DNA of 64,000 nucleotides. Source: Bryum argenteum (lineage: Eukaryota > Streptophyta > Bryopsida > Bryales > Bryaceae). The notes under the pieces were generated by a model. That model made no database searches, had not been told where the DNA came from, and saw only the letters and a program-made list of their open reading frames with translations. Below are positions 24,373 to 35,523 of the stretch, in pieces. The position numbers were made by a program, and so were the translations under genes. How positions within the stretch are numbered: position 1 is the first letter of the stretch; each line of letters starts with the position of its first letter. Location: positions 11,201,001-11,265,000 of the forward strand of contig CM073325.1 of NCBI GenBank assembly GCA_037043015.1, written 5' to 3'.

Positions 24373-25626
24373 CCAATGGAAGAGACTTTATCAACAGAAA
24401 ATAGTTTATGTTGTAATCGGCTTGTGAACAAATGTGATTGGTGATCGGCCTTTTCCTCTGCCCTGTCTCCTGGCATGGGTTTGCAACGCCTGGCCGAGCT
24501 AGCGGTGCCCGCAAGCTTTTCATGTAGCTGAGCGGCCCGGCCCGACCTGAAGCATGCTCTAACCTGTAAGAATGTATCTCCCTGATCAGGTGCTTGACAA
24601 ACAAGATTCATGATATCCTTTCGGAAGATGTTTCTGGTGTCATGTGGAAGTCCTTTTTGTCACCCATGTGGTGATACTCGTGTGATACTTTGTCCCACTT
24701 CCATTTCAAATCGGGAAAAAAATAAAATCGTACTCTTCAATCAAAACTAAGTATTCTGGCTATTTCATCTGTCTTACTCACAACCACATTGTTACCAAGA
24801 TTCAAGTAGTGTTCATGATATTGATATCTTTGTGTCTGAGTACCAAGGTAGGTTTTTGATAAAACAATTCAAGTAGATGAGACACCAATATTTGTGACAC
24901 ACATTGACCAAGTGGTGTATATTCATGTGCTTTGCAAACTCAAGATATTCCTACAGTGGGGAGGAACATGTGAGATCTTCTCAAGCATTTGAAATTAGAC
25001 AATGTAGAATGAACCTGTGAGGACAATCTTCATGAAGAGATCTTTTCTCCCATTGCCCCCACCGACGAGACCCTAACCTGCACAACGTTCCAAAAATGCT
25101 ACTCACTTCTCCGAAAACCTCCGTGAGGGCGGGGCTTTATTGAAGTTCGCACAGTACTCACTGCAAAATTGAAGGAGCTCATTTGGATATGGCAATTTCA
25201 ATTTTGTTCAAAGGTTTCCAATCCTCACTGTCAAGGTCCACCGACAGTCGAGATGGCTACAATAGAAATGACTGTCTGCTTCGTATGATGTTCCTGTAAA
25301 GATTGATTCTCCTCACAGTTCATACTAGATTGCTAAGGCCTAAAGAATAAAAGAGATGCTACTCTGCTATGATCCCAAGCAATACACCATTGTAGAAGAG
25401 GCAAATGTCCACCAACTTCCACGAAATCAGCCATTATATTAGATCCACGCAACAAATTACCGAGCCTCAGAGTTTGCTTGGTTCAAATCATGACGTTTTG
25501 AAATGCAGAGAAAATTTGAGAACATTAAATATTCTGTTTGGAAACGGGTTTTTGACTCAAAGTTCGGAAGCTCCTCGTGAACACCAGGCATGTTCCTGAT
25601 GTGTCAAAAGTGGTCAAACCGTGAGG
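24373..25626. other. Intergenic, nothing recognised
   Basis: A minus-strand pair of overlapping 80-codon frames at 24.36-24.61 kb has no recognisable domain, and the two frames are alternative readings of one GC-rich patch. No repeat family was seen. Confidence 0.35.
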
Positions 25627-25856
25627 TAAGGTAGGAGTGGCTAAAACCGTCCAGCCCCAAAAACTGTTTGAATTTCAGCTTTGCATACTTGGAATAGTGG
25701 TGTAAAATTTTATTTATTTTTCAATAGTTTGCAAAGCTAGTGCAAATCCATCCCAAAAACAAAGACATTTTTTGAGTAATCCTATAATTTCCTATGAATA
25801 TTTGAACCCTATTGTGCGGTTTTTGGGGTTGGACGGTTTTAGCCACTCCTACCTTA
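25627..25856. mobile_element. MITE with 35-bp inverted ends and TA target duplication
   Basis: The element runs 25,629-25,854. Its ends AGGTAGGAGTGGCTAAAACC and the reverse-complement copy at the right match over about 35 bp with one mismatch. TA flanks both sides (25,627-25,628 and 25,855-25,856), as for Tc1/mariner-type elements. It is about 226 bp and non-coding. The end sequence is not the usual Stowaway one, so only the superfamily is suggested, by the TA. Confidence 0.78.
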
Positions 25857-26449
25857 GAGTTCACTCACAATGTGTACTCAAAAAGTTGCCATGCATTAGA
25901 TGTTACATTTGGTGAGCACTAGATTCAAACCGGATATACTATGCGTTAAAGGTCTACCACACACAAACGACCCACCAACACACCCATCAGACAACCTCAC
26001 ACTTCAATTTATAGAATTCACATATTGTAACGATAGATTCTCTTAAGAAACAATTTATTTAATAACAAAACCGACAAATATCAACCACTTCTTGATAACC
26101 TCCGTAACCTAGGATGGAAAGTAGACCCCCTCATAGTCATCACAGCACACAAACCATCAATAATTCAAACTTGGAGAAAAATTTAATTTTTCAAAAACAT
26201 GCATAAAACGCACATTCCATGAAATAAATACCATTGCCATTCAACACGCCGGTTCAATTATTTTACACAAAAGGAGAATTGAGAACAACCAAACAATTCC
26301 CACAATCATGTAACAATAAAAGGAGGGGGGCGTGAGAATTGGCGTAAACCACTTCCCACAAGTATAGTCACACTTGTTTCTGGTAGATGGGACGGGGCCG
26401 ATTGATTGGTACAAATTTCCTGCATATGTATAATACACTAGCAGTACCA
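25857..26449. other. Intergenic, nothing recognised
   Basis: AT-rich with no convincing gene. A minus-strand frame of 69 codons at 26,241-26,450 has hydrophobic stretches but no recognisable family. Confidence 0.35.
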
Positions 26450-26580
26450 AGCCATGTACGTCACATTAAACGCTCATCACATTAAACGCTCAAACGGATC
26501 CACCGAGTATCGAACCCGGGCCGCTTATTTGTCACTCAAACATCCCTACCAATCAACCTGGAATCATGACTTGGCGATCA
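26450..26580 (-). mobile_element. tRNA-like SINE head, minus strand
   Basis: On the minus strand, GATTGGTAGGG (A-box-like) is followed about 35 bases later by GGGTTCGATACTCGG (B box GGTTCGANNC). The sequence does not fold as a convincing tRNA with a complete acceptor stem by eye, so a SINE head or tRNA relic is the better call. Confidence 0.5.
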
Positions 26581-26609
26581 TACCCACGATAAAAACTTAC
26601 ACAAACCTA

Positions 26610-26800
26610 AGTAATGACTTATTGACTATTCTAGGGTTACTTTTGTTTCTTCTTGCTACTATAGTGTCTAATCCCAAAAGGGGTGAGTAGTCTTGCACCA
26701 AGGTCCTTCTGTGCGGTGGGCTTTAGGTCGTTGACTTGACGAACAGACACTCTAATCACGCGGTCCTGAAAAAGGATTGGAGTTTTTTTTTCATATATTA
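26610..26800 (+). mobile_element. 5'-truncated SINE copy
   Basis: The sequence matches the 3' half of the SINE at 4,895-5,260: 'actatagtgtctaatccc--aaggggtgagtagt', then cgaacagacactctaatcac and 'ggattggag' before a T run. It is on the plus strand and older than the 4.9 kb copy. Confidence 0.6.
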
Positions 26801-27350
26801 TATATTACATTTGCTTCACTTGGTTTACGTTTCCTTGACTGAACGTGTTCGAGACTTTTCTACTCTCAAACAATGCAACGCGCCTACCAATTAAGGAAAT
26901 GATTTAAGGAAATCGATTTCCCTACGAAAGATATGAACACTGTTTTCGAAAACACTCAAACTTTGACCTAACTGAACAGCTGTTAACAAGATTGGATTTT
27001 TCAAAATTGAATTCAAAAATAATTTGTTCAAGAATTTTAATACGACTGTCTCAAGTCTCGAGGTCACTGGACAACTTCTCCTTTTGGACAACTTCTCCTT
27101 TTGGACAACTTCTCCTTTTGGGGGTTAAGGAGTTCGATGAAGTTGTGTTGTGTGCTCTTGGAATCATGCAGTAGTGGGAGGCAATAATTAAAAGTGCGAA
27201 GGAGACGAAGAAGAATTGGGGATTGGATTGATATTGATGTTCTTGTGTAGTGCGAGGAGTAAAATTGTAGGAAAGTATGACCACTTATTATTGCCTTGAT
27301 GATGATCAAATATCTCAAATTTTAGAAGCCTGATTTTATAAAATATTTAA
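26801..27350. repeat. Intergenic with a 17-bp triplicated repeat
   Basis: The unit ggacaacttctcctttt occurs three times in tandem at about 27,069-27,119 without change. The rest shows no gene. Confidence 0.7.
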
Positions 27351-27618
27351 TTAACCCCTAAAGATCCACGATGTTTTGGGAGCTTGAAATCCCAACATTG
27401 ACCACCATGTACTAATGCGGGTACGTCCAATATTTTTAGAAATTTTTGATAACTTCAACCGTAGGATCTTGAAGTAGACTACCATAGGTAGTTGTGTGAA
27501 AATTTTCAACTGTTGGATCATCATTGGATGTGAGATCATAACATTTGAAATTGAATGTCAATTTTTTTGGCCTTGACCGTAAAAGCCGAATTGGTGGCCG
27601 TGGTCGTTTAGGGGTTAA
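27351..27618 (+). mobile_element. TTAA-flanked element, 268-bp subfamily, copy C
   Basis: It starts TTAA-CCCCTAAAGATCC and ends GGTCGTTTAGGGG-TTAA, both targets intact. It is exactly 268 bp, as are the copies at 13.7 and 14.3 kb, but clearly diverged from them. The central 'caaccgtaggatcttgaag' and 'ggatgtgagatcataac' segments are shared. It is non-coding. Confidence 0.8.
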
Positions 27619-28403
27619 CTTTGAAAAATTGGGTAATTTAGTGGAATGAGAGTACTACTTCAAATTTGTGCCCTTTTGCGAAAGCCGTGGAGTGCCATTT
27701 TGGACGCTTCACTGGCAAATCTTTGAGCTCAAGTTTAGAAATATTTATCTTGCAAAATGGTTTGTTCGATTTAATCACACATGCCCTCCGTAATATCAAC
27801 TCATTTATTTGATATCAACAAAAGTTCCAGTATAATCACACTTTTCTTAAAGGTTGTTAACCTCTTTAAGCGCGATCAAAGTGCAATATTTCTGAATTGC
27901 AGTTCAGAAATATTTGGCCTCTCATGTCAAGCAATGACAATCAATGACATTAATTATTCAATTGAAAGCACCGCAAAAAGCACCATTTACAGGAATAAAG
28001 CCTTTGTTAACAGAATTAAGGTAAAAATAAGATTGTACACAATACGAAATTGAGTACACAATACTTGCTTCGTATAAACGTTTCACTTCCTAAAGAGATT
28101 TATCTAGAAAACCGTGATAAAAGAAAAGGAATAGTCTTAGAAAGCAATTGAAGTCCTGTGTCCAAACAACCTCAACCTGTCCACACACAAATGTCCTACG
28201 ATAAAACTTCCTTCAATTTAGAAACTATGATCTCTATTGTCTTGTTTAGTGTGTTCTACATCTTAGACACAAACTTCCTTTTGAGGGTTTTTTTCCATCA
28301 CTTGAGAGGATGTCAATTTGATTGTCTCGTGTGATGTGTTGTTATTTTGGACAAGCTCACTTCTTTAATTAGACTATAATTTAGATCTTATTCATCACTT
28401 TTT
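27619..28403. other. Intergenic, nothing recognised
   Basis: AT-rich with a 90-codon plus-strand frame at 27,781 that has no recognisable features. Confidence 0.35.
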
Positions 28404-28850
28404 TTAACCTCTAGACGTTCCAATCTATTTTTGACCACAAAAGTGTAAAGATGAAAATGGAGGTATGTTAATTAGATGTTAACCGTACCACCTTGTAGTA
28501 GACTTTTTGTAAGCCATGTATACCAAAATTTGAGTCATGAAGCCTTACACGTTTCAGATCATAACAATATTTGGCTTCAAAACACACCACAAAACTTCAT
28601 CATTTTCATTTTAGATCGGATATTCTACCTACAAAGCTATCACAATGGAAACTCTCTGACTAGAAAGTTGCTCACCTTCATCTCAATAATACCCTTGCAC
28701 AAAAAATATTCATGAAGAACGTTTTTTTGGCTCAATCAATAGCATTGCAATGAGGAGGAAAGCCAAAAAAAGTACAAAGGAAAATATAGTCCAAAACTAG
28801 AGCCCTTTGCACTCAAATCCATGTAATAGAGAGAAACAATGTCCAAAGTG
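28404..28850 (-). mobile_element. Partial TTAA-flanked element, 980-bp subfamily
   Basis: It opens with TTAA-CCTCTAGACGTTCC and follows the end of the 980-bp copies in reverse sense ('ccgtacc-ccttgtagtagact', aaaatttgagtcatgaagcc). The match stops at about 28,850 and no right end with TTAA is found, so about half the element is missing. Confidence 0.6.
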
Positions 28851-29164
28851 ATGCGTTTTAACGCAACTTTTAACAAGTTTTGACATGCATACGATTTATT
28901 TAAACTTCAATTTATCGGTTTGCACTTTTTAGCACACAAATTAGTTTGTAAAGTTTTCATAAGTAAATTGATGCATAAATGTTGCATTACTATGACACAA
29001 CAAGATCACGCTTTATACCAATTATTAATTTTTTAAATTTTTGTTATATATATTTATGAACAAAGATTCTAGATAATGTAACTAAGCTAAAAGTTTGAGG
29101 GTTCAATCAAAGTTCCACATTTTACACATAAGGTGAACTATCACTCGTTGAAATTTATATATTG
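28851..29164. other. AT-rich spacer between two family copies
   Basis: No gene, repeat or RNA signature seen. Confidence 0.35.
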
Positions 29165-30226
29165 TTAACCCCTAGATGTGCCAAATGTTGCAAAATGTCA
29201 TTGTGAACGAAGGGCAAAAACTTTGAGGAGGTATAACGTCTTCATCTGAAGTGAGTTTTGGATGAAATCACTTGGATGGGTCTTCAATTGAGTCTAGTTT
29301 GTGTGATTAAAATTGCAAACCCACAGGATGAAGTTTGAAAAAATGGCATGCATTTTAGCAAAGATGGCTCTTGTTTTTGAGTTTTCGAACATAAGGTTGT
29401 TTTATCATTGTAAGGAAATTATGGAAAATCATTTCTACTTTTTTCTTTTATGAACTTATTTTATAGAATCATGATCCCAAGATGAAGACTAACATCTTTA
29501 TAGCGAGAAGATTTTTGATCTAAATAACTTTGGTATTGGATTTGCAATGATGTTTCTACAATGAAAAAAGTGAATAAATGGTTGATTTTTGGAGAGCTTT
29601 ATCTTTTTCATCTACCATTGGATTTTGACTCTGTTTTTTGGGATGGGTTCTAATTTGAATCCATGTGGTAGAAACTCTAACAAATTCAAAGTTGTATTAA
29701 AGATAGGGCATAGATTTAAGTGCAAAGGGTTGAGTTTTGGACTATTTTTCCTTTGTAAAACTTTTGGCAGTTTTCACCATTGTATGGCCATTTCTTGCAC
29801 AATATAATATTTTTCTTATGATTTTTTTTTTTTTTTTTTTTCTTTTTTCTTTTTTCTTTTTTCTTTTTTCTTTTTTCTTTTTCTTTTTCTTTTTCTTTTT
29901 CTGATCAAGGGTGTTATTGAGATGAGAGGTATACATCTTTGTAGTTGGTGATTTTTCAATGACATAAGTCCATTGGTAGCAATTTTTCTTTTTAACTTCA
30001 AAGTGAAATTGATGAGATTTTGTGATATATTTTGAATACTACTATGTCATGTTCTCGCAATCTACAAGGCCCCATGACTCAAAATCTGAGCCGCATGATG
30101 TACAATGTGTCTGCTAGAAAATTGTACGAGTTAAGATCTGAATAACTTACCTTCGTTTACATTTAGACACTTTTTTTGAAAATGTGTTCTTTTCTCTACC
30201 AATGAGTCAAATCATTTAGGGGTTAA
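29165..30226 (+). mobile_element. TTAA-flanked element, 980-bp subfamily, copy B, with internal T-rich expansion
   Basis: It starts TTAA-CCCCTAGATGTGCC and ends CATTTAGGGG-TTAA. The interior follows the 42.5 and 58.1 kb copies (gaagggcaaaaactttgagg; 'gattttgactctgttttttggga'). It is 1,062 bp. About 80 bases of the excess are a T run followed by CTTTTTT/CTTTTT repeats at about 29,821-29,901. The frames across this tract are low-complexity artefacts. Confidence 0.8.
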
Positions 30227-32035
30227 TACACATGTGCGCAAAATATAATGTCAAAGGCATAAATTTTGTCAAACACCTACTACAATGACGTTCAGCATAT
30301 TTTCAATTCTTATGATATCACAAAGTACATCTTTCACAATAATAGCTTCCCAATCCAATAGTACCATGTACGGAGAGCAACCATTACAGGGTGCGATTTC
30401 AGGGCACCATTTTTGGAACACCTATAAGTTCATCTTCAAAAATATATAACTAATTGTCGAAGAGTTCAAAATTGACGATTTCACTTCTTCTACCTTCTTT
30501 TTCACGTTTCCCATTCAGAGTAAGAAATTACTTGCACGATTAACTTTGCTATAGATTCCCCATGTTGAAAATTGAGTCATAATTGAGCCATTATTGAGCA
30601 CCTTGCTATATATATGGTCGATACAATCCAGAGAACAAACACAGTCCTCGTCCTAGAATGCTGAAACGGAGACTACAATACATGTAGTGTCTGCAGTCGT
30701 ATGCAACCTAAAAGCACCACCTTTGAAGCAATTGTTGTGCTAATCCATCCTGCACCGACAAATCTCCTACCTCGATGTCATCGAGAGCACTCATAAACTA
30801 GTTTCTTTTCCTCATTCTTTTCTTTTAAGGTTTAAACATGGCAAATGCTATCAAGGTGTACTTGGCATCAGTCTCTATGATTCATTGGTTGATTTCAAAA
30901 TATTTTACAACCACAATCTTGCAATCTCGCAGTTATGAGGGCTCATGACTCAATTTTAACTAGCAATCAATCACGAATCAAAAGGAGGTTGAAGTGATCT
31001 TGAATTGGTGTGATTATTTACAAAACGTTTAAACTCTCTTTGTTTGCATTGCCTAAACATACAATATTGCACCTGTCTGTGTTGTTAAACTTCTTTCTTT
31101 CCTCTTTTCATACTACTGCATTGGCTTCCAATAAAGTACCTAAGTTCTTTTAGTATCTTGAAAACTGCTTTCATATTTAGAAACTCACAAGGAAAGTATT
31201 GATTGACCAGGAATAGTGCGATGACCAAAAATAAAACACAACATTTAAAAAGTTGAAATGGTCTTGTGCAGACAAGTTGGTGGACAGGGTAAGAGGTCGG
31301 CTAGACCACGTTGATGAAGCAAGCCGCTTGGCTAGGGTTTCTGGAAGAAGCTCGTTCGACGCGGTTCCACTTCACATCGCTGCAACTCCGACGGGGCTTC
31401 TCTTGGTCTGCAAGCGCGTCAGTCTGGTGGTCTGCACGCGGCTCTCATCGTCATAGCTCAGGCCGTGAGCACGAGTTGGAGCGGATTCATCGCCGCAGAA
31501 AGTGTTGTCGATTTTCTGGTTGAGACTGATCGAGTTTCAGAGCGATCGGACATCATCTTTGCTGGCAAGGTATGTGATCACTGGGCTGTTCTCGCGCCTG
31601 CAATCGGTTGCCGTGTACAGTTGGTGGTTGATCTTAGTGCTGTGTTGGAATCGAATTGCTCTCTTGTGTTGGGTAGATCGAGGTTGTGGGAGGTTCTTGT
31701 GGTGTCTCGCGACAGTTTCCACTCTTTTCTTCCGACATCTGCTATGAGATCTTGATGAACATGGACTACAATGAATGGCAGAACTTGATCATAGCTTGAT
31801 CGCACCGACCTGCAGAGGTTTTGACGGGGCCGGTCTCACAAAACTAGTCACGGGCACAGACGTTGAGTACTTGAGGTTCACTGGAACGCACTAATCGACA
31901 CGAGCAGGAAGTCACACATCACTCATCTCTAGGACCGACTCAGATAGGATAGCCTATTGAGTATTATCAGTGATCGAAGTGGTCGTGGTGATCCTCTCAT
32001 TCCACTTGTGATCTACAAAAGCGGGCAGCACGGCA
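30227..32035 (+). other. Intergenic, then probable promoter and leader of the kinase gene
   Basis: Up to about 31.2 kb the sequence is AT-rich with nothing recognised. From about 31,262 it becomes GC-richer and is similar to 35,524-36,300 in front of the partial kinase copy, for example ttccacttcac and 'gtctgcaagc-c-tct'. This shared block probably contains the kinase promoter and 5' untranslated region. Frames in it (31,253-31,755) differ between the two copies and are not judged coding. Confidence 0.45.
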
Positions 32036-33348
32036 ATGGGCAACTGCGTAGGCACCATGAGGCAACCCTTGCATCTGACCAAGAAATGGGAGTGGAGTGA
32101 AGTGGAATTTCCTATGGGGTAAGTAAGAGGGTTGTCGTAATGTCATCTTTGGCCTTTTATTTTTATGTGTTATTTACTATGGATCGGCTTGTTATATTAG
32201 TCCATGATTAATCCTCACTGTTTTATGGTTTCAGTGGCTGCTCTCATTGCAAAAGGAGTGAGGAGGATTGGATTTGTCCAGATCTTGGAAGGTGCTCATG
32301 TCCACAAAATGCATTGCCGTCATCATCATGCGTCTTTTACTCTCCACACATTCAAGACTTGATTGAAGGCAAGAAAACGGAGTTGGAAAGCACACAATCA
32401 CATTGGACTCAAGTAATTGACAAGAATGATGTTGAGATGGTGAGGGTTGGAGAGGAGAACCGCAAGTACTTTGATGAGGTATTGATAAACGATGCAAGAT
32501 GGCGTGGGTTCTTTTCAAAGTTTGAGGATTTGATTGTGGGAGAGAAAATAGGCGAGGGTGGCCAAGCAGAGATCTTTGAAGCTACAATGAAGTATGGATA
32601 TTACAGTGATTATTTCCTTGTGGCCAAGGTATTCAGGTTGAACACACCTTTGAGAGACCTCAAGCAGCAATGGCCCCTTGAAGATTTATGTAGAGCGAAT
32701 GACAAATATTATCCAAGATGGAATCCTTTGAGCATGATATATGGAGGAGCATTCATAAGAGAGGGTATTCACAAGAACAAATTTGCTTTTGTGATGAGGA
32801 GGCGTATGTGTGATTTGCGAGCCTACATTGACCAAGGCATATTGAAGCGCTCAAATAGCCATGGGCCACCTTTTAGTGACATGACGGTTGTTAGAGAATT
32901 GTTGCATGAAGTCGCAATCGACATAGTACGGCTACATGAGCATGGAGTTGTACATAGAGATATAAAAGCATCAAATGTGCTTCTGGACGAAGATATGTTC
33001 AAGGGGAGATATCTCATGGACTTTGAGTGTGCATTGGGTGCAATGGGTACTGGATTTTGGAGAGCACCTGAGATCCTTGAACAAGTACGAAGAAGAGTGC
33101 CTAGCCAAGAAGTGGTGTTTACAAAGGAGAGTGACATTTATAGTTTTGGGATGTTGTGTTATGAAGTGATAACTGGATGCATTCCTTTTGAGGGGCATTC
33201 TCAAAATGATTATAGCATAGTTCTTGAAGGAGGACGACCAGAGTTACCAAGCAACCTTGATTCCACTTTGAGAAGACTCATACTTGATTGTTGGAAAGGA
33301 AATCCTCAGGAGAGACCTACTGCCCAACTTTTGCACACATATTTGTGA
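32036..33348 (+). CDS. Protein kinase with MGNC N-terminus, cysteine cluster and DFE in place of DFG
   Basis: There are two exons, 32,036-32,118 and 32,235-33,348. The intron (GTAAGT...TTTCAG, 116 nt) gives a 398-aa product. Residues 1-4 are MGNC, as in N-myristoylated and palmitoylated proteins. Residues 30-50 hold a cysteine cluster (C30, C33, C42, C48, C50) that could bind metal. The kinase domain spans about residues 127-398: glycine loop IGEGGQAEIFEA (133-144), lysine K159 in VAKVF, HRDIKASN (268-275), APE (305-307) and DIYSFGM. The magnesium-binding segment reads DFE (290-292), keeping the Asp but not the Gly. It resembles plant TKL/RLCK-type kinases and has no receptor part. Substrate unknown. 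A decayed copy of its 5' half lies at 35.5-37.0 kb. Confidence 0.85.
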
Positions 33349-34392
33349 AAATGACATCTTTAACTAAATATGGATAGTTCACAGTCTACAATTAAGAACA
33401 ATAGTTGCAAAATAATTTCTAGAATCTAGGTTCTATGAAGATACTCTTCAAATATGTAGATTTTAAGGTCATGGATGGAGGAATCTCCCCATGTTTTAAA
33501 GTCCATACATAAGCCCAAAGTCCATATTTAGTTAAATGATGCATTAAAGATATTCAAGTAATAATGATACGGAACTCAAGTTTGTAGTTAAAATTAAGTT
33601 TGTAGTTCTCTAATTACTACATCGTTTTTGAGATGGGAAGTGTTTCAGTAGCTCTAAACTCTGTTGTCTCACTTGTATCACACACTTGAAAATTAAATGA
33701 GTGAGTGACTGTATCTATAGTTGTATTGTAAATAAATGGAAAGTATTGCATATGGTTGCAACCTACACCATGAAACTATATCACATATTTCTTGAGAGAT
33801 TGAAAAGTGGTTGGAGAGGAAACGTCACCTCACATTGCACATGAGCAAATTTAGTGTGAGGATCATTGAATATTTTACGACATAGAAAGTGACAATCTTG
33901 AAAGGAAAAAATCATTGAACAAGAGCGAGCTCAACTATATGCAACTTGTGCAAACTTGTACACTCATTTCGATTATGCATGAACATTGAGATTGAAGTGA
34001 AGAATCAGAGCACTTGGTGGTAAATGGTGAATTGGTGGTTGGTTAGTAACTTTTTGCTTTTCTTCTCATTACACAAGAGTGGTTGTTAGTGTCATGTGAC
34101 TATTAGAGTTATGTACCTACAAGCCAAACATTATATTGTTTCTTGAATTTTCAGAGATTATTACTTAACTCTTGAAAAGGTTAGAATTTTGGCTGCCATT
34201 GTCATCATTGCCAATAGTTTCTAACCATTTCAAGAAAATTATCATGATAATACATTTAATGTTTCAATTTGCAATTAACACTTGCAACACTAATCAAAAT
34301 TCTTTTGTATTGTAGACTTTATTCTTCACTCAACATTCTTTATTATTTCCAAATAGAGCACAAAGATTTGCACTAGCAAGTTTCTAAAGTAA
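33349..34392. other. 3' flank of the kinase gene and spacer
   Basis: AT-rich with no further gene. A polyadenylation region for the kinase is expected in the first few hundred bases but cannot be placed exactly. Confidence 0.4.
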
Positions 34393-35158
34393 TTAACCCC
34401 TAAAGTTGAAAGCTAAAGACCAAATTCTTACAATTTTGACTTCAGTGCGCATTTGATTGATTTACTGGGTATCTAGATCATGTGGAGTTATAACCTTTTG
34501 CATACTCTAGAGTTTTTTTCATACCTTTCTAGGAGATATTGGCTCTCAAAGTTTGAAACACAATCCAGGCATGTTGAAATTTGCCCAAAACTCTAGTAGA
34601 TTCTCAAATAGACTACAATTCACCGAAAATTGATATCTTATCCTTTTTTTCAAAATTTCGAATTTTAATGGGTAAGTAAGGTACCTATACACGGTGTCTT
34701 GCACTTTGTATTTTTTAGATGATAATTTTTCACATGTTGTTTTAATCATCAAAAAGAGGCCATTGTATTTGAATTACAACATAATTACCTCCATGTGAAA
34801 GATCAAGCTTTTTTGAAGGTTTTATGTGTTCAATGAGGGTATTGTGTATATGAACGTTTATCTAACTTGTCTAAGAACAAGAATTTGAAGAGCCTTAGAT
34901 CAAATTTACTTTACAAGTGGTTCTTTTGGGCTCCAAATCCTTGATTTGCTCTTGACAACAAGGCAAAGATCATTTCTTTTTTTTCAACTAAGTTGAACAT
35001 TACGATCCCACAAATTGTGAGAAATTTTAGTTTGAGATTTGGTGGACATGATCATGTCAAAGTTGGGTTTTAAACCCTCCAAATTCAATCTTTGTTTGCA
35101 TTGAGAGTGGGCAGTTTGAGGTAAACTGATGAAATTAGTCTTGTAACATCAGGGTTAA
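34393..35158. mobile_element. Possible TTAA-flanked element of about 766 bp
   Basis: It starts TTAA-CCCCTAAAGTTG, a typical family end. The only plausible right end is CATCAGGG-TTAA at 35,151-35,158, where it would share its TTAA with the next element. The inner sequence does not match the other subfamilies, and the right terminal repeat is poor, so the extent is uncertain. Confidence 0.35.
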
Positions 35159-35523
35159 CCCTTAAAGGTTTTTCCACCCCTCAAAGGGCAGCCCGAAATT
35201 GGATCTCAACATCTTTTGGACTTGGGCAACATGAAGAGTGCACTTTTTGAACTTGGGCAGCATGAATGAACCAATCAATGATGAGTTTGCAACCTCCTAC
35301 AAGGTTTTGTGCAATCCCAAGGTACCTACCACAATCCTTTCAAAGCACAAATCACTCATACAAATTGCGATTTGAATTGTAGGATTTCACTTTATAAATG
35401 CATCACACAAAGGTGACCAAAATGATATAAAAAAATGAGTGAAAATTTGAGAATCAAAAGAGCTACAAGTAAGATTCTGTTGGAAATCAGCCCGAGGGGC
35501 GAACAGGCACCTTTAAGGATTAA
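35155..35523 (-). mobile_element. TTAA-flanked element, 370-bp subfamily, copy C
   Basis: It starts TTAA-CCCTTAAAGG and ends CCTTTAAGGA-TTAA, 369 bp. Read in reverse it matches 24,003-24,372 (attttgggctgcccg is seen here as cagcccgaaattgg). It ends exactly where similarity to the kinase 5' region starts (35,524), so it borders the duplicated block. Confidence 0.78.

Noticed and set aside
29742-30001. Lysine-rich small proteins
   Set aside because: They are translations of the T-rich/CTTTTT microsatellite inside a TTAA element.
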